DNA of 23,870 bases from Muribaculaceae bacterium (GTDB taxonomy: Bacteria > Bacteroidota > Bacteroidia > Bacteroidales > Muribaculaceae), in NCBI GenBank assembly GCA_009775365.1, contig VSPM01000039.1, forward strand, positions 1 to 23,870. The letters are read 5' to 3'. Each line of letters opens with the position of its first letter. The first letter of the stretch is position 1. Shown one piece after another: positions 7,189-15,602 of this stretch. Below the pieces are notes generated by a model, which had not been told where the DNA came from, made no database searches, and saw only the letters and a program-made list of their open reading frames with translations. The position numbers and the translations under genes were made by a program.

Positions 7189-7734
7189 TTACGCCTTAAA
7201 TTTTTCAGGATAGCGGGCCACATCGGAATAACGCGAATAAAACGACCTTATATAGCTCATATCTTTCTCAACATCACCGGTGGGGAAATACTCTTCACAG
7301 ATAATGATATCTTTATTTTTATAATCTATCACTCCTAACTGAACAGGCACCTTGGCTCCGTATGCAATATACAAGAACCCGGTGTGCCATACTTCTATAT
7401 AACTTCTCGTACCCTCCGGTGTGACTGCAAGATTGACATAAGGTCTTGACCTGAACATTTCAATCACGGTGCCTGTCAAAGAAACTCCTGTTTTTCTTTT
7501 CGGCACCGGTATTCCGCCCAATGCCTTAATAAGATATTTAAGAGGGAAGAAAAACCAAAATTCTTTCATCAGAAAATTAGCTTCTCTTCCCAACGATTTG
7601 TATGCAAAAAGTCCTAAGATGAAATCCCAATTAGATGTATGAGGCGCTACACATATCACACATTTATCACGTCTCTGCGCGGAAATATCCACATTCCATC
7701 CCGCGAAGTTTAATAATAATTTCCAGAGATTCAT
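7189..7734 (-). CDS. Small PlsC-like acyltransferase
   Basis: This is a 181-residue member of the lysophosphatidic acid acyltransferase superfamily. The HX4D catalytic motif is His32-Thr-Ser-Asn-Trp-Asp37 (APHTSNWDF), and the phosphate-binding motif Pro-Glu-Gly-Thr-Arg lies at 106-110. The stretch FFFPLKYLIKALGGIPVPR-like at 61-80 is hydrophobic and probably touches the membrane. Such short proteins are common in Bacteroidales and acylate glycerol phospholipid or related lipids. The acceptor cannot be told from sequence. The start at 7734 follows TTTAAG. It could share a transcript with the nitrilase gene downstream on the same strand, 97 bases away. Confidence 0.85.
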   Translation of the reverse strand: MNLWKLLLNFAGWNVDISAQRRDKCVICVAPHTSNWDFILGLFAYKSLGREANFLMKEFWFFFPLKYLIKALGGIPVPKRKTGVSLTGTVIEMFRSRPYVNLAVTPEGTRSYIEVWHTGFLYIAYGAKVPVQLGVIDYKNKDIIICEEYFPTGDVEKDMSYIRSFYSRYSDVARYPEKFKA

Positions 7735-7811
7735 CTTAAATCAAATTACAATACTGTTACCAATATTCTTTATGCCAATATTTACGTAACCTTTTGCCTA
7801 TCAATAGCCTG

Positions 7812-8174
7812 TCATTCAGCTGCCACTTTTTTATATTCATCGCGCAAATTCTGAGGTATTGCGGCATTGAATGTCTTGATTGCTTCGTCTAATTGTTTGC
7901 CGAAATCATCATTGATTTTATCAAACAACTGTTTGCTGAATGCGTTTCTTGCCTTGTTATAGTCATTCGCACTTTCAAAAGCCTTGCGGCCTTTATCGAA
8001 AGTTACGTTTGAATTGCAACGGGCTGTGGCCACAGCGCAGAGCACTTGCTCAATTGCTTTTGTAATTTCCTTCTTATCGACAGAAGGCTCATTATAGTAT
8101 GTGGCCATCATAGCCTCACAAACAGAAGCGCCGACTGTCTCTACATATTTTTTGAATTCTCTTTTGTTTGCCAT
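7812..8174 (-). CDS. Unrecognised small helical protein, 120 residues
   Basis: I do not recognise this protein. From the preferred start it reads MANKREFKKYVETVGASVCE and continues as a charged, probably all-helical chain with no signal peptide or membrane segment. Two cysteines (in SVCEAMM and VLCAVATARCN) plus a third near them lie in the middle. The ATG at 8174 follows an A-rich run (ATATAAAAAA), typical for the phylum. The frame stays open upstream to 8231, but that part encodes an unlikely Ile/Asn-rich head. A promoter-like pair at 8272-8303 suggests it is transcribed alone, downstream of rodA. The coding character is supported by a well-mixed amino acid composition. Function unknown. 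Confidence 0.75.
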   Translation of the reverse strand: MANKREFKKYVETVGASVCEAMMATYYNEPSVDKKEITKAIEQVLCAVATARCNSNVTFDKGRKAFESANDYNKARNAFSKQLFDKINDDFGKQLDEAIKTFNAAIPQNLRDEYKKVAAE

Positions 8175-8271
8175 TTTTTTATATTTAAAATTTAGAATAA
8201 TATTTACTATAATAACAATATTTCCGGACAATATATTATAACGAAAGTACCATTTAAACTGAATTTATCTT

Positions 8272-8303
8272 CAAATTAATGAAAACAGTATTAAACCTGC
8301 AAA
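8272..8303 (-). promoter_or_regulatory. Probable promoter of the small orphan gene
   Basis: On the minus strand TTTG (8303-8300) is followed after 20 bases by TTAATTTG (8279-8272), seven of eight matches to TAnnTTTG. Transcription would start near 8265, about 90 bases before the ATG at 8174. The pair sits directly after the rodA stop codon. Confidence 0.5.
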
Positions 8304-8309
8304 ACTCGG

Positions 8310-9779
8310 TCAGTCTCGACGTTCTTTTCTTGAAGCGTCAATTCTCAGAAGGACAAAGAGCAATATCGTAAATCCCCACAGCGCCGAGCCTCCATAACTG
8401 AAAAAGGGAAGCGGGATTCCAATCACCGGACACAATCCGATCACCATCCCCACATTAATACATAAATGGAAAATCAGACACGACACCACACAATAAGCAT
8501 ACACACGCCCGAAAGGTGTTCGCTGTCGTTCTGCTATATAAATAAGCCGCAATATTAACGCCAAAAACACCACAAGTACCGTTGTAGCCCCTATAAACCC
8601 TTCTTCTTCACCAATTGTACAGAAAATAAAGTCAGTGTGCTGTTCCGGCACATATTTGAGTTTTGTCTGAGTTCCATTAAGGAAACCTTTGCCGTATATC
8701 CCTCCGGAGCCAATCGCAATCTTCGACTGATTCACATTATAGCCGGCTCCCCGCAAGTCTTCTTCTATGCCGAGTGCCACCTTGATACGCATCTGCTGAT
8801 GCGGCTCAAGCACGTTACCGAACACATAGTTGACAGAAAACAAGAATAGCACCGAGACCACTGCAAACGACACAGTTATCAGAAATTTATTAATTTTATG
8901 ATGGAACATTGCCACAAGCGTGTATGCTATAGCCAATGTCAATATACCACAGAAATATAACAGCCCGTTAACCGTGACACCACAAAGAGAAAGAATAGTC
9001 ACAACTATTCCCGATCCGATAAAGCCCAGTATAACATTTCTCGCAATAATAAGGTCGCGGCAATAAAAGACCAACATCAGTGAGTAGATCAGAAGTATTA
9101 TTATAAACACTGAAAATTCACCCACCGGAATGTCAAGAATCAATGGCTCTGTGAATTTAACAGCCACAACAAAATAGACTACCGAACAAAACACTGAAAA
9201 CAACACCAGGCCGCTCATGCCTTCTCTGTATAACACAAATATCAGTGATAAATACACAAGGGCACTGCCAGTCTCTCTTTGCAAAAGAATAAGACAGATT
9301 GGAAGGAATATGAGTATCAGAGCCCGGAAATAATTGCTTACCTTTGCATTCAGGTTGAAATTATATGAGTTAAACAATTTCGCCAAAGCAAGCGCAGTAG
9401 CCACTTTTCCGAATTCCGCAGGCTGAAGACTTACCGGGCCGAATACAAGCCACGACCGAGAACCCTTTATGTCGGGAGCAAGAAAAATAGTGGCTATGAG
9501 AATAAGTATGACAATGCCATAAATGGGATATGCATAAGTCTCATAAATTCGATAGTCGAGCAACAGGATAATACAGCCAATAATCAACGACAAACTGATC
9601 CACAAGAATTGCTTGCCGGAAAATTCCGCAAAATCAAACATGCTTGCATTGTCAAAATCATAACTGGCCGCATAAATGCTGACCGCGCCTGCCGACACGA
9701 GCAAGACATACAGCAGGATGGTAAACCAGTCGAGCGACCGGAATACAGACACATTAGCCTCAGTGTTTCGTAACTCCAC
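8310..9779 (-). CDS. rodA: RodA, SEDS peptidoglycan glycosyltransferase
   Basis: RodA polymerises glycan strands from lipid II in the inner membrane as part of the elongation complex with PBP2. It has 489 residues with about ten or more hydrophobic segments. The catalytic aspartate is Asp383 in PEQHTDFIFCTIGEEEGF. Other SEDS marks are SRSWLVFGPVSLQPAEFGK (106-124) and, near the C-terminus, PVIGIPLPFFSYGGSALW. The middle region (about 195-315) is longer than in E. coli RodA (370 residues) and adds membrane segments, as is usual in Bacteroidota to my knowledge. The start is GTG at 9779, and the first 20 bases of the gene overlap the end of mrdA, so translation is probably coupled. It is the last gene of the mre-mrd operon. 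Confidence 0.95.
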   Translation of the reverse strand: MELRNTEANVSVFRSLDWFTILLYVLLVSAGAVSIYAASYDFDNASMFDFAEFSGKQFLWISLSLIIGCIILLLDYRIYETYAYPIYGIVILILIATIFLAPDIKGSRSWLVFGPVSLQPAEFGKVATALALAKLFNSYNFNLNAKVSNYFRALILIFLPICLILLQRETGSALVYLSLIFVLYREGMSGLVLFSVFCSVVYFVVAVKFTEPLILDIPVGEFSVFIIILLIYSLMLVFYCRDLIIARNVILGFIGSGIVVTILSLCGVTVNGLLYFCGILTLAIAYTLVAMFHHKINKFLITVSFAVVSVLFLFSVNYVFGNVLEPHQQMRIKVALGIEEDLRGAGYNVNQSKIAIGSGGIYGKGFLNGTQTKLKYVPEQHTDFIFCTIGEEEGFIGATTVLVVFLALILRLIYIAERQRTPFGRVYAYCVVSCLIFHLCINVGMVIGLCPVIGIPLPFFSYGGSALWGFTILLFVLLRIDASRKERRD

Positions 9780-11613
9780 TGCTTATAATCGTATTAGAGT
9801 TCAACATTCTTTCTTCAAGCCCTTTTCTGGAATCTGAGATATGACCTTTCAGATATTTCTCCATCATCAGGCTTCCGATTGGCACACCGAAAGTGGCACC
9901 AAATCCAGCATTTTCCACATACACCGCTATAGCAATCTTTGGGTTCTGATAGGGCGCAAAACCCATAAACGCAGAATGGTCTTTGCCATGAGGATTCTGG
10001 GCAGTTCCGGTCTTTCCACACACTTCAATATCAGGAAGCGCTGCTGTGCGGCATGTTCCGCCGAGCACTGCCATTCTCATGCCCTCCGCAATAGTGGCAT
10101 AATACTCTTTCTTAATTTTTGGAGCATGCTTCTCCGTGTATTTGCTATCAATAACAGTATCCGCAATCTGCCTCACTATATGTGGCGTATAAAAATGACC
10201 ACGGTTTGCAATTGTGGCACAAAGATTGGCAATCTGAAGCGGGGTGGCAAGAACTTCTCCCTGTCCTATCGCCACTGAAATAATTGAATTTGCACTCCAT
10301 CTCGGGCCTCGGAACGATTTAGAATAATATTCTGAATTTGGAATAAACCCTCTGCTCTCAGATGGCAAATCCACGCCAAGTCGATAGCCATATCCCATTT
10401 CCACCAGATAATTCTTCCATTTCTCGAACTGGTCATAAGCCTTTGTGCCTCTCTTGTCGATCATATTTTTGAATCCCCAGCAAAAATAGGCATTACAGGA
10501 TGTCTGCAAAGCAGGTTTCAAGGCAATAGGTGAGCCATGTCCATGACATCCCACTCTGATTTTGTTTATATATCCATGATAGCACGGATACTGCGTAGAC
10601 GTGGTTATCACTCCTTCCTGTAGGAAAATCAGACCTTGCGTAGGCTTGAATGTAGAACCCGGAGGATATGCACCTTGTAGCGCACGGTCATACAATGGTT
10701 TGTAAGGGTCTCTTACGAGGTCAGCATAATTCTTCCCACGCTCCTTTCCTACAAGCAAAGAAGGGTCATAGTTGGGAGAAGTCACCAAAGCCAGTATCTC
10801 CCCGGTAGACGGCTCAATTGCCACGATAGCCCCAATCTTGTTTCTCATAAGCTGCTCGCCATACTCCTGAAGCTCGATATCTATTGAAAGCTGAAGATTC
10901 CTTCCTGACACCGGCGACACATCATGAATTCCGTTTTCATACTTTCCCTTGATACGTCCATAGGCATCCTTCATGAGTATTTCTACGCCTTTTACACCTC
11001 GAAGATGCTTCTCATAACTCTTCTCCACACCAAGGTCGCCTGTGTAATCTCCCGACCTGTAGTAGCGGTCGCGCTCTACATCAGAAGCCGACACTTCGCG
11101 AATATTGCCAAGAATATTGGATGCCGCCACATAATTATATTGTCTCACAGTTCTTGTCTGAACAAAAAAGCCGGGGAACATATACAGCTTTTCCTGAAGT
11201 CTTCCATAATCCTCAGGGGAGAGATGAGAAATAAGTTTCTGGGGCGTATAGGCTGAATATCCGGGATTCTTTTTAGGATTTTTCATCTCTGCCCATTTTT
11301 CAAGCAACTGCTCTTTCGTAATATTCAGCACTTTGCAAAGAGACACCGTGTCGAAATCTCCGACATCCTTAGGAATCAACATGACATCGTATGCCGGCTG
11401 ATTGAACACAACCAGCCTCCCCTCACGATCATATATCAATCCTCTTGCCGGATATATCACTCTGCGCAAAAAGGCATTACTTTCGGCATTTTCCTTATAT
11501 TTATCGTCGCTGACCTGAAGACTAAAAAGCCGGAACACATAGATAACAACTATAAGACATATAAAACCACCGATAACATATCTGCGTTTTGCCAAATTAT
11601 AGTCTTTTCTCAC
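9760..11613 (-). CDS. mrdA: Penicillin-binding protein 2, elongation transpeptidase
   Basis: This is the class B PBP that cross-links peptidoglycan during side-wall growth with RodA. It has 617 residues: one N-terminal membrane anchor (about 13-33), a pedestal domain and a C-terminal transpeptidase domain. Active-site motifs are Ser320-Thr-Phe-Lys323 (YPPGSTFKP), Ser372-Cys-Asn374 and Lys534-Thr-Gly536 (CGKTGTAQ). I chose GTG at 11613, giving MRKDYNLAKRRYVIGG, because it overlaps the mreD stop as GTGA and matches the usual N-terminus of the family. The frame opens seven codons earlier with TTG at 11634. A Cys/His cluster (Cys344, Cys356, His357, His359, Cys373) lies between and around the first two motifs and may hold zinc. 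Confidence 0.95.
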   Translation of the reverse strand: MRKDYNLAKRRYVIGGFICLIVVIYVFRLFSLQVSDDKYKENAESNAFLRRVIYPARGLIYDREGRLVVFNQPAYDVMLIPKDVGDFDTVSLCKVLNITKEQLLEKWAEMKNPKKNPGYSAYTPQKLISHLSPEDYGRLQEKLYMFPGFFVQTRTVRQYNYVAASNILGNIREVSASDVERDRYYRSGDYTGDLGVEKSYEKHLRGVKGVEILMKDAYGRIKGKYENGIHDVSPVSGRNLQLSIDIELQEYGEQLMRNKIGAIVAIEPSTGEILALVTSPNYDPSLLVGKERGKNYADLVRDPYKPLYDRALQGAYPPGSTFKPTQGLIFLQEGVITTSTQYPCYHGYINKIRVGCHGHGSPIALKPALQTSCNAYFCWGFKNMIDKRGTKAYDQFEKWKNYLVEMGYGYRLGVDLPSESRGFIPNSEYYSKSFRGPRWSANSIISVAIGQGEVLATPLQIANLCATIANRGHFYTPHIVRQIADTVIDSKYTEKHAPKIKKEYYATIAEGMRMAVLGGTCRTAALPDIEVCGKTGTAQNPHGKDHSAFMGFAPYQNPKIAIAVYVENAGFGATFGVPIGSLMMEKYLKGHISDSRKGLEERMLNSNTIISSGVTKH

Positions 11614-12119
11614 GATTTTGAAATGATTAAGCAATCAATTGCCAGCAATGTGATGAACGAAAGCAGGCAACTTGACGCTGACAAAATAACAATTTCTTTA
11701 ATGTCGGCAAAATTAAAATATTCTATTGAAAAAGCAAGCAGACAATAGATGCCGACCATGGTTACCAAAAATTTACAATATACCCCCACACCCAATGACG
11801 AAATCGAGGGAGTAAGGTATGACGTTTTGTCGTCGCGTGGCACATAGGCATAATAGACGGGTCTTTTCAGCGCCGCCAGCAAAGTGCACGCCAACGCATT
11901 GACACCGGGAGTGTCAGAAAGAATATCTACAGCAAGACCAATGATAAATGCAAGTGTGAAGAGCAATCCTTTGCCCATTGAAATGGGGAGACGGATTATG
12001 AAATAAATGAATATAATTGGAATCGCCACGTTAAAAATGGCAATATGATTGCATATCAACACCTGAGCAAGAACCATCATTAAAAACAAGATGGCAAATT
12101 TTACTACTTCTTTACTCAT
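11610..12119 (-). CDS. mreD: Rod shape-determining protein MreD
   Basis: MreD is a small inner-membrane protein that works with MreC to link the MreB filament to the wall-synthesis enzymes. The 169-residue chain is almost entirely hydrophobic, with about five or six membrane segments, and carries conserved-looking GLAVDILSDTPGVNALACTL (61-80 region). Sequence alone identifies MreD weakly, since the family is divergent. The position between mreC and mrdA decides it. The stop codon TGA overlaps the mrdA GTG start by four bases, and the ATG at 12119 lies 16 bases after the mreC stop. Confidence 0.9.
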   Translation of the reverse strand: MSKEVVKFAILFLMMVLAQVLICNHIAIFNVAIPIIFIYFIIRLPISMGKGLLFTLAFIIGLAVDILSDTPGVNALACTLLAALKRPVYYAYVPRDDKTSYLTPSISSLGVGVYCKFLVTMVGIYCLLAFSIEYFNFADIKEIVILSASSCLLSFITLLAIDCLIISKS

Positions 12120-12135
12120 TGTAATCCTATCGTTT

Positions 12136-12984
12136 TTATTTGGATGGATTTATATCAAACGACTGCAAGGAATCAAGATCTGCCTTATATTCGTCTTTAA
12201 TCACTCTGACTGTGCTTAATGCACGAAAGTCGGAATTTAGACGGACCTTCAGAATAAAGAAATTATCGTCGCTCCCTTTAATTCGATACATAATCTCGCC
12301 TACCGGAATGTCTGCCGGGAATGTAGTGGAGTAGCCACTTGTCACAACTGTGTCGCCGGCATGAAACTGTGCATGGCGCGGCACCTCCTCCATATACGCA
12401 ATCGAAGGGTCGTCACCTTTCCACGTCAAAGACCCGATATATTGCGTGCCCTTCAATTTAACAGAAAAATGCTGAGTCTGGTTCAAAAGAGAGATTACAC
12501 GCGCTGAATGGCTTCCGGCTGCGTTTACAATTCCCACAACACCATTCTGATCAACAACGCCCATTCCGGTCTTTACACCATCTGATGTGCCTCTGTTGAT
12601 AGAAAAATAATTACGCGGATGTCTAACACTATTATTAAGCACAGTGGCAGGCACATAACTGAATCTGTCAGAGAAATTGGCATATTTTACAGTGTCGGAA
12701 AGCAGGGTCTGGCATTCAGCCAGCTTATGACGCAGATTCAACACCTCGTTCTCAAGCATTGCATTGCTTGCCTGAAGGCTCTCGTTTATGCTTCGCAGAT
12801 GGAAATATCCTGTGACTTCTGAAGCCATTCCAAACACGGAACTCGACACAACATTGGCAGAGGAAAGATAAACCGATTGCCGGAATGCGTTGTGCGTAAA
12901 CAGCAGCACACAGCTTATTATCACATAGAACGCGAATAAAAACCATGTGCCATAGCGAATGATGAAGTTTAACAGATTTCTCAC
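12136..12984 (-). CDS. mreC: Rod shape-determining protein MreC
   Basis: MreC is a membrane-anchored periplasmic protein that activates PBP2 and RodA. Its 282 residues show a membrane helix at about 10-30, a coiled coil at about 60-95 (SLQASNAMLENEVLNLRHKL) and two beta domains with GTSDGVKTGMGVVDQNGVVG and GDTVVTSGYSTTFPADIPVG, both typical MreC blocks. The start is GTG at 12984 (MRNLLNFIIRYGTW), which fits the family N-terminus. It follows mreB after 109 bases containing two hairpins, one of which reaches the first base of the start codon. It is followed by mreD after 16 bases. Confidence 0.95.
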   Translation of the reverse strand: MRNLLNFIIRYGTWFLFAFYVIISCVLLFTHNAFRQSVYLSSANVVSSSVFGMASEVTGYFHLRSINESLQASNAMLENEVLNLRHKLAECQTLLSDTVKYANFSDRFSYVPATVLNNSVRHPRNYFSINRGTSDGVKTGMGVVDQNGVVGIVNAAGSHSARVISLLNQTQHFSVKLKGTQYIGSLTWKGDDPSIAYMEEVPRHAQFHAGDTVVTSGYSTTFPADIPVGEIMYRIKGSDDNFFILKVRLNSDFRALSTVRVIKDEYKADLDSLQSFDINPSK

Positions 12985-13067
12985 CTAAGAATAGATAAAT
13001 GCCGCCATCTTAGGATGACAGCAGATTATGATGCAATGCCAAAATGCCACATCACAGAAAACTGTGA
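12984..13067 (-). promoter_or_regulatory. Two hairpins between mreB and mreC
   Basis: Inverted repeat CCTAAGA (12984-12990) with TCTTAGG (13008-13014), 17-base loop, reaches the first base of the mreC GTG. A second hairpin, TCACAG (13052-13057) with CTGTGA (13062-13067), has a four-base loop. Neither is followed by a clear T-run on the minus strand. They may tune mRNA stability or mreC translation. That is inference. Confidence 0.4.
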
Positions 13068-13093
13068 GCGACATTCCGGCTTATTTTGATGCC

Positions 13094-14113
13094 TCAACGG
13101 ATAAGGAATGAGAATTTGTTGATGTTCTTCAATGCCACACCTGTGCCTTTTGCCACTGCGTGTAACGGATCCTCTGCAATTTTGAATTCTATTCTTATCT
13201 TGTCGGTGAAACGTTTGGCCAATCCTTTTAGAAGAGCGCCACCGCCTGCCAGATATATACCGTTTTTCACAATATCAGCATACAGTTCCGGCGGAGTCTC
13301 CTCCAATGCCGCGAGAATTGCAGCCTCCATTCTTGAAATTGACTTGTCGATGCAATGAGAAATCTCTTCATAAGTCACAGGCACCTGCATTGGGAGGGCA
13401 GACATTCTGTTGGGACCGCATACGATAAACGGCTCAGGCGGATTGTCAAGCACAGGAAGGGCAGAACCTACGTTTATTTTTATCTGCTCTGCCATTGTTG
13501 CGCCCACCTTGAGGTTATGCACGCGCCCCATATGCTCCTGAATGTCAGCAGTGAGATCATTTCCTGCAAGACGAATGCTCTTGTTGCTGACAATGCCGCC
13601 GAGAGAGATCACGGCAATCTCAGTGCTTCCTCCGCCTATATCTACTATCATGTTGCCTTCAGGGGCCTCTACATCGAGTCCGATTCCCAAGGCCGCCGCC
13701 ATAGGCTCATAAATCATATAGACATCTCGACCGCCGGCATGTTCTGAGGAGTCGCGCACAGCTCGAATCTCCACCTCTGTTGAACCCGACGGAATGCACA
13801 CAACCATTCTGAGAGAAGGGGAGAACCACCTGCGCTTAGAGCTTACCATTTTGACCATGCCTCTGATCATCTGCTCTGCCGCATTGAAATCGGCTATCAC
13901 ACCATCTCTAAGCGGGCGTATAGTGCGTATTCCGGGAGGCTCCTTCCCCTCCATCTGATGAGCGGGGGTGCCAACGGCAAGAAGTTTGTCCGTTTTGTTC
14001 TCGATAGCCACAACAGAGGGCTCATCAACAACAATCTTGTCATTGTGTATAATTATGGAATTGGCTGTTCCCAAATCCATTGCTATTTCTTGTGTGAATG
14101 AAAAAATTCCCAT
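13094..14113 (-). CDS. mreB: Actin-like rod shape-determining protein MreB
   Basis: MreB forms membrane-associated filaments that place the elongation machinery along the cell. The 339-residue protein is the usual length. Nucleotide-binding motifs of the actin/Hsp70 fold are visible: phosphate 1 (DLGTANSIIIHND, about 13-25), phosphate 2 (DIGGGSTEIAVIS, about 163-175) and the adenosine motif (YLAGGGALLKGL, near 290). EPMAAALGIGLDVEAPEGNM is also characteristic. The ATG at 14113 lies about 70 bases downstream of a likely transcription start. It is the first gene of mreBCD-mrdA-rodA, the cell-elongation operon. Confidence 0.98.
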   Translation of the reverse strand: MGIFSFTQEIAMDLGTANSIIIHNDKIVVDEPSVVAIENKTDKLLAVGTPAHQMEGKEPPGIRTIRPLRDGVIADFNAAEQMIRGMVKMVSSKRRWFSPSLRMVVCIPSGSTEVEIRAVRDSSEHAGGRDVYMIYEPMAAALGIGLDVEAPEGNMIVDIGGGSTEIAVISLGGIVSNKSIRLAGNDLTADIQEHMGRVHNLKVGATMAEQIKINVGSALPVLDNPPEPFIVCGPNRMSALPMQVPVTYEEISHCIDKSISRMEAAILAALEETPPELYADIVKNGIYLAGGGALLKGLAKRFTDKIRIEFKIAEDPLHAVAKGTGVALKNINKFSFLIR

Positions 14114-14187
14114 TATCTATTATCCTTTAAAGGTTGGGTAACTAACTTCGGTCGCTTCGTCAGCGATTGGGATATTGAAACCGAGTG

Positions 14188-14195
14188 CAAAGTTA
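14188..14195 (-). promoter_or_regulatory. Probable promoter -7 element of the mreB operon
   Basis: TAACTTTG on the minus strand is a perfect TAnnTTTG element, followed by C as is common. The -33 region is poor (TTTC about 20 bases upstream). It lies downstream of the terminator hairpins of the preceding gene and about 75 bases before the mreB ATG. A 5-bp hairpin (TCGCT/AGCGA) lies in the leader. Confidence 0.55.
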
Positions 14196-14243
14196 ATGAA
14201 AAAAAACAAGTCGCTGAAATAAAAAATGAGAGGAAAGCAAAAA

Positions 14244-14295
14244 AAGAATTAAAAAAATGGCACGCCTTGGCGCTGCGTGCCATTTTTTAATTCTT
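14244..14295 (-). terminator. Intrinsic terminator after the TPR gene
   Basis: AAGAATTAAAAAAATGGCACGC (written in two arms: 14244-14265 and 14275-14295) forms a stem of about 21 pairs with one bulged A and a nine-base loop. On the minus strand the stem ends in a long T-run, as in an intrinsic terminator. It separates the gyrA-TPR transcript from the mreB promoter. Confidence 0.8.
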
Positions 14296-14303
14296 ATCAT
14301 TCC

Positions 14304-14330
14304 TTTTGACACTCCCGGAGAGTGTCAAAA
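14304..14330. repeat. Second hairpin after the TPR gene
   Basis: TTTTGACACTC (14304-14314) pairs perfectly with GAGTGTCAAAA (14320-14330) around CCGGA. It lies 14 bases after the TPR stop and just before the main terminator, so the two hairpins are in tandem. It may be a backup terminator or an mRNA-end stabiliser. Confidence 0.6.
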
Positions 14331-14343
14331 AAATGTGTTCTTA

Positions 14344-15567
14344 TTAATTATTGAAATATGTCTCCAATGCGTAGTCGATGCTTTCCATCACATTCTGAAG
14401 ATCGGAATCGTTAGGATTCATCGAACCGGCCTGCTCCGCAATTTTTTTAGCGGCCTCAAAATAGTTGTCTTTTACATTCTGACGTGCTGCGGCAGCCTCA
14501 GGAGAAGCGCCTTCGATCTCGTTCCATTTTACAGTGCCTATGCGGAAAATTTTCTTGCAGGCATTTTTGAGAGTCTCAAAATCTACATTTGGGAGTGAGG
14601 CAGCCTTGCGATAGTCATTCTCTGACGCTTCGTCATTCTCAGCACGGTCATACACATATCCGCGAAGGCCATAAAGAGCGGCATTGTCAGGATTAGCGGC
14701 GATAACCGTGTTCAGTTCAGAAAGTGCCTGGTCGATTTTGCCGTCAGTCACAATTGAGTTAATCATATTATTAATGAAAAGAGGCTGTTCAAGACCAAAC
14801 TTCTCATGTCCAGCCTTGGCCACATCGTAGATGTTGCTCTGTGCCTCTTTTGTGCGGCTTTCATCGTTCTGTGCTATTGACTGCCAGCAAGCAATCTCAT
14901 AGATATAAGACTCCGTCTGATCATATCCGTTTTCACGAGCTTTGCGGAATGCCTTGGCGCTTTCGTCTACTGCATTTCCGGAATATGCTGAAAGTCCGGC
15001 ATTGAAGTAGGCTGTTGAAATCTGAGAAGGTTCTATGAGCGAAGCAGATTTGCCAAGCATCCCAGACTCAGGTAGATCTCCAAAAATCATGAATGCCTCA
15101 TACGCCTGAGGATAATACAACTTGTCATTGAAATAGTTTGCACCGGCAGTGAAGAAATCATTTGCATGGCCAGCAATCTTTCCTATGATGTCTTTTGAAT
15201 ATTTTGGCTTCACCTGGCCCTTTTCGTTGGGAAGGCTGTCGAGAGGCAACGCCTGAATAAAATACTTGTAGCCATTTACAAGTTCGTTCGCCATGTCTAC
15301 TCCGTTGGCCAAGGTGTCATCCGGATTAATCATCTTGGCCTTGGTTGCATTGTCATATGCATCAAACTCAATTTTGCCGGCCACAAAATATGTGCGGGGA
15401 TCATTCTTGGTCTCAGGATTTTCCATGGCCTGCTTGATCAGTTCACGAGCATGACCGAGTTGGTCCATTTTCCCGGCAAGTTTATTTGCCTGGTCCACAT
15501 TAGCCTTCTGAGCGTTTGCCAGACTTGCGGTAGCAAGGCAAAGCGCGATTGTTAGAAATCTATTCAT
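14344..15567 (-). CDS. Exported TPR-repeat protein
   Basis: This 407-residue protein begins with a clear signal peptide (MNRFLTIALCLATASLANA, cleavage likely before QKA), so it is probably periplasmic. No lipobox cysteine follows. The rest is helical with tetratricopeptide-like repeats, the clearest near residues 285-325 (NPDNAALYGLRGYVYDRAEN then DEASENDYRKAASL). TPR proteins hold other proteins together, but the partner is unknown. It starts 35 bases after gyrA in the same direction and probably shares its transcript. To my knowledge gyrA followed by such a TPR gene is a common Bacteroidales arrangement. Two hairpins follow its stop. Its link to DNA gyrase, if any, is unexplained. Confidence 0.88.
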   Translation of the reverse strand: MNRFLTIALCLATASLANAQKANVDQANKLAGKMDQLGHARELIKQAMENPETKNDPRTYFVAGKIEFDAYDNATKAKMINPDDTLANGVDMANELVNGYKYFIQALPLDSLPNEKGQVKPKYSKDIIGKIAGHANDFFTAGANYFNDKLYYPQAYEAFMIFGDLPESGMLGKSASLIEPSQISTAYFNAGLSAYSGNAVDESAKAFRKARENGYDQTESYIYEIACWQSIAQNDESRTKEAQSNIYDVAKAGHEKFGLEQPLFINNMINSIVTDGKIDQALSELNTVIAANPDNAALYGLRGYVYDRAENDEASENDYRKAASLPNVDFETLKNACKKIFRIGTVKWNEIEGASPEAAAARQNVKDNYFEAAKKIAEQAGSMNPNDSDLQNVMESIDYALETYFNN

Positions 15568-15602
15568 TTGGATATTGAGGTTAAAAGATATTACTTACAT
15601 TA

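Noticed and set aside
8175..8231. Upstream extension of the small orphan gene by 19 codons
   Set aside because: The added residues are Ile/Asn-rich and include the A-rich leader expected before the ATG at 8174.
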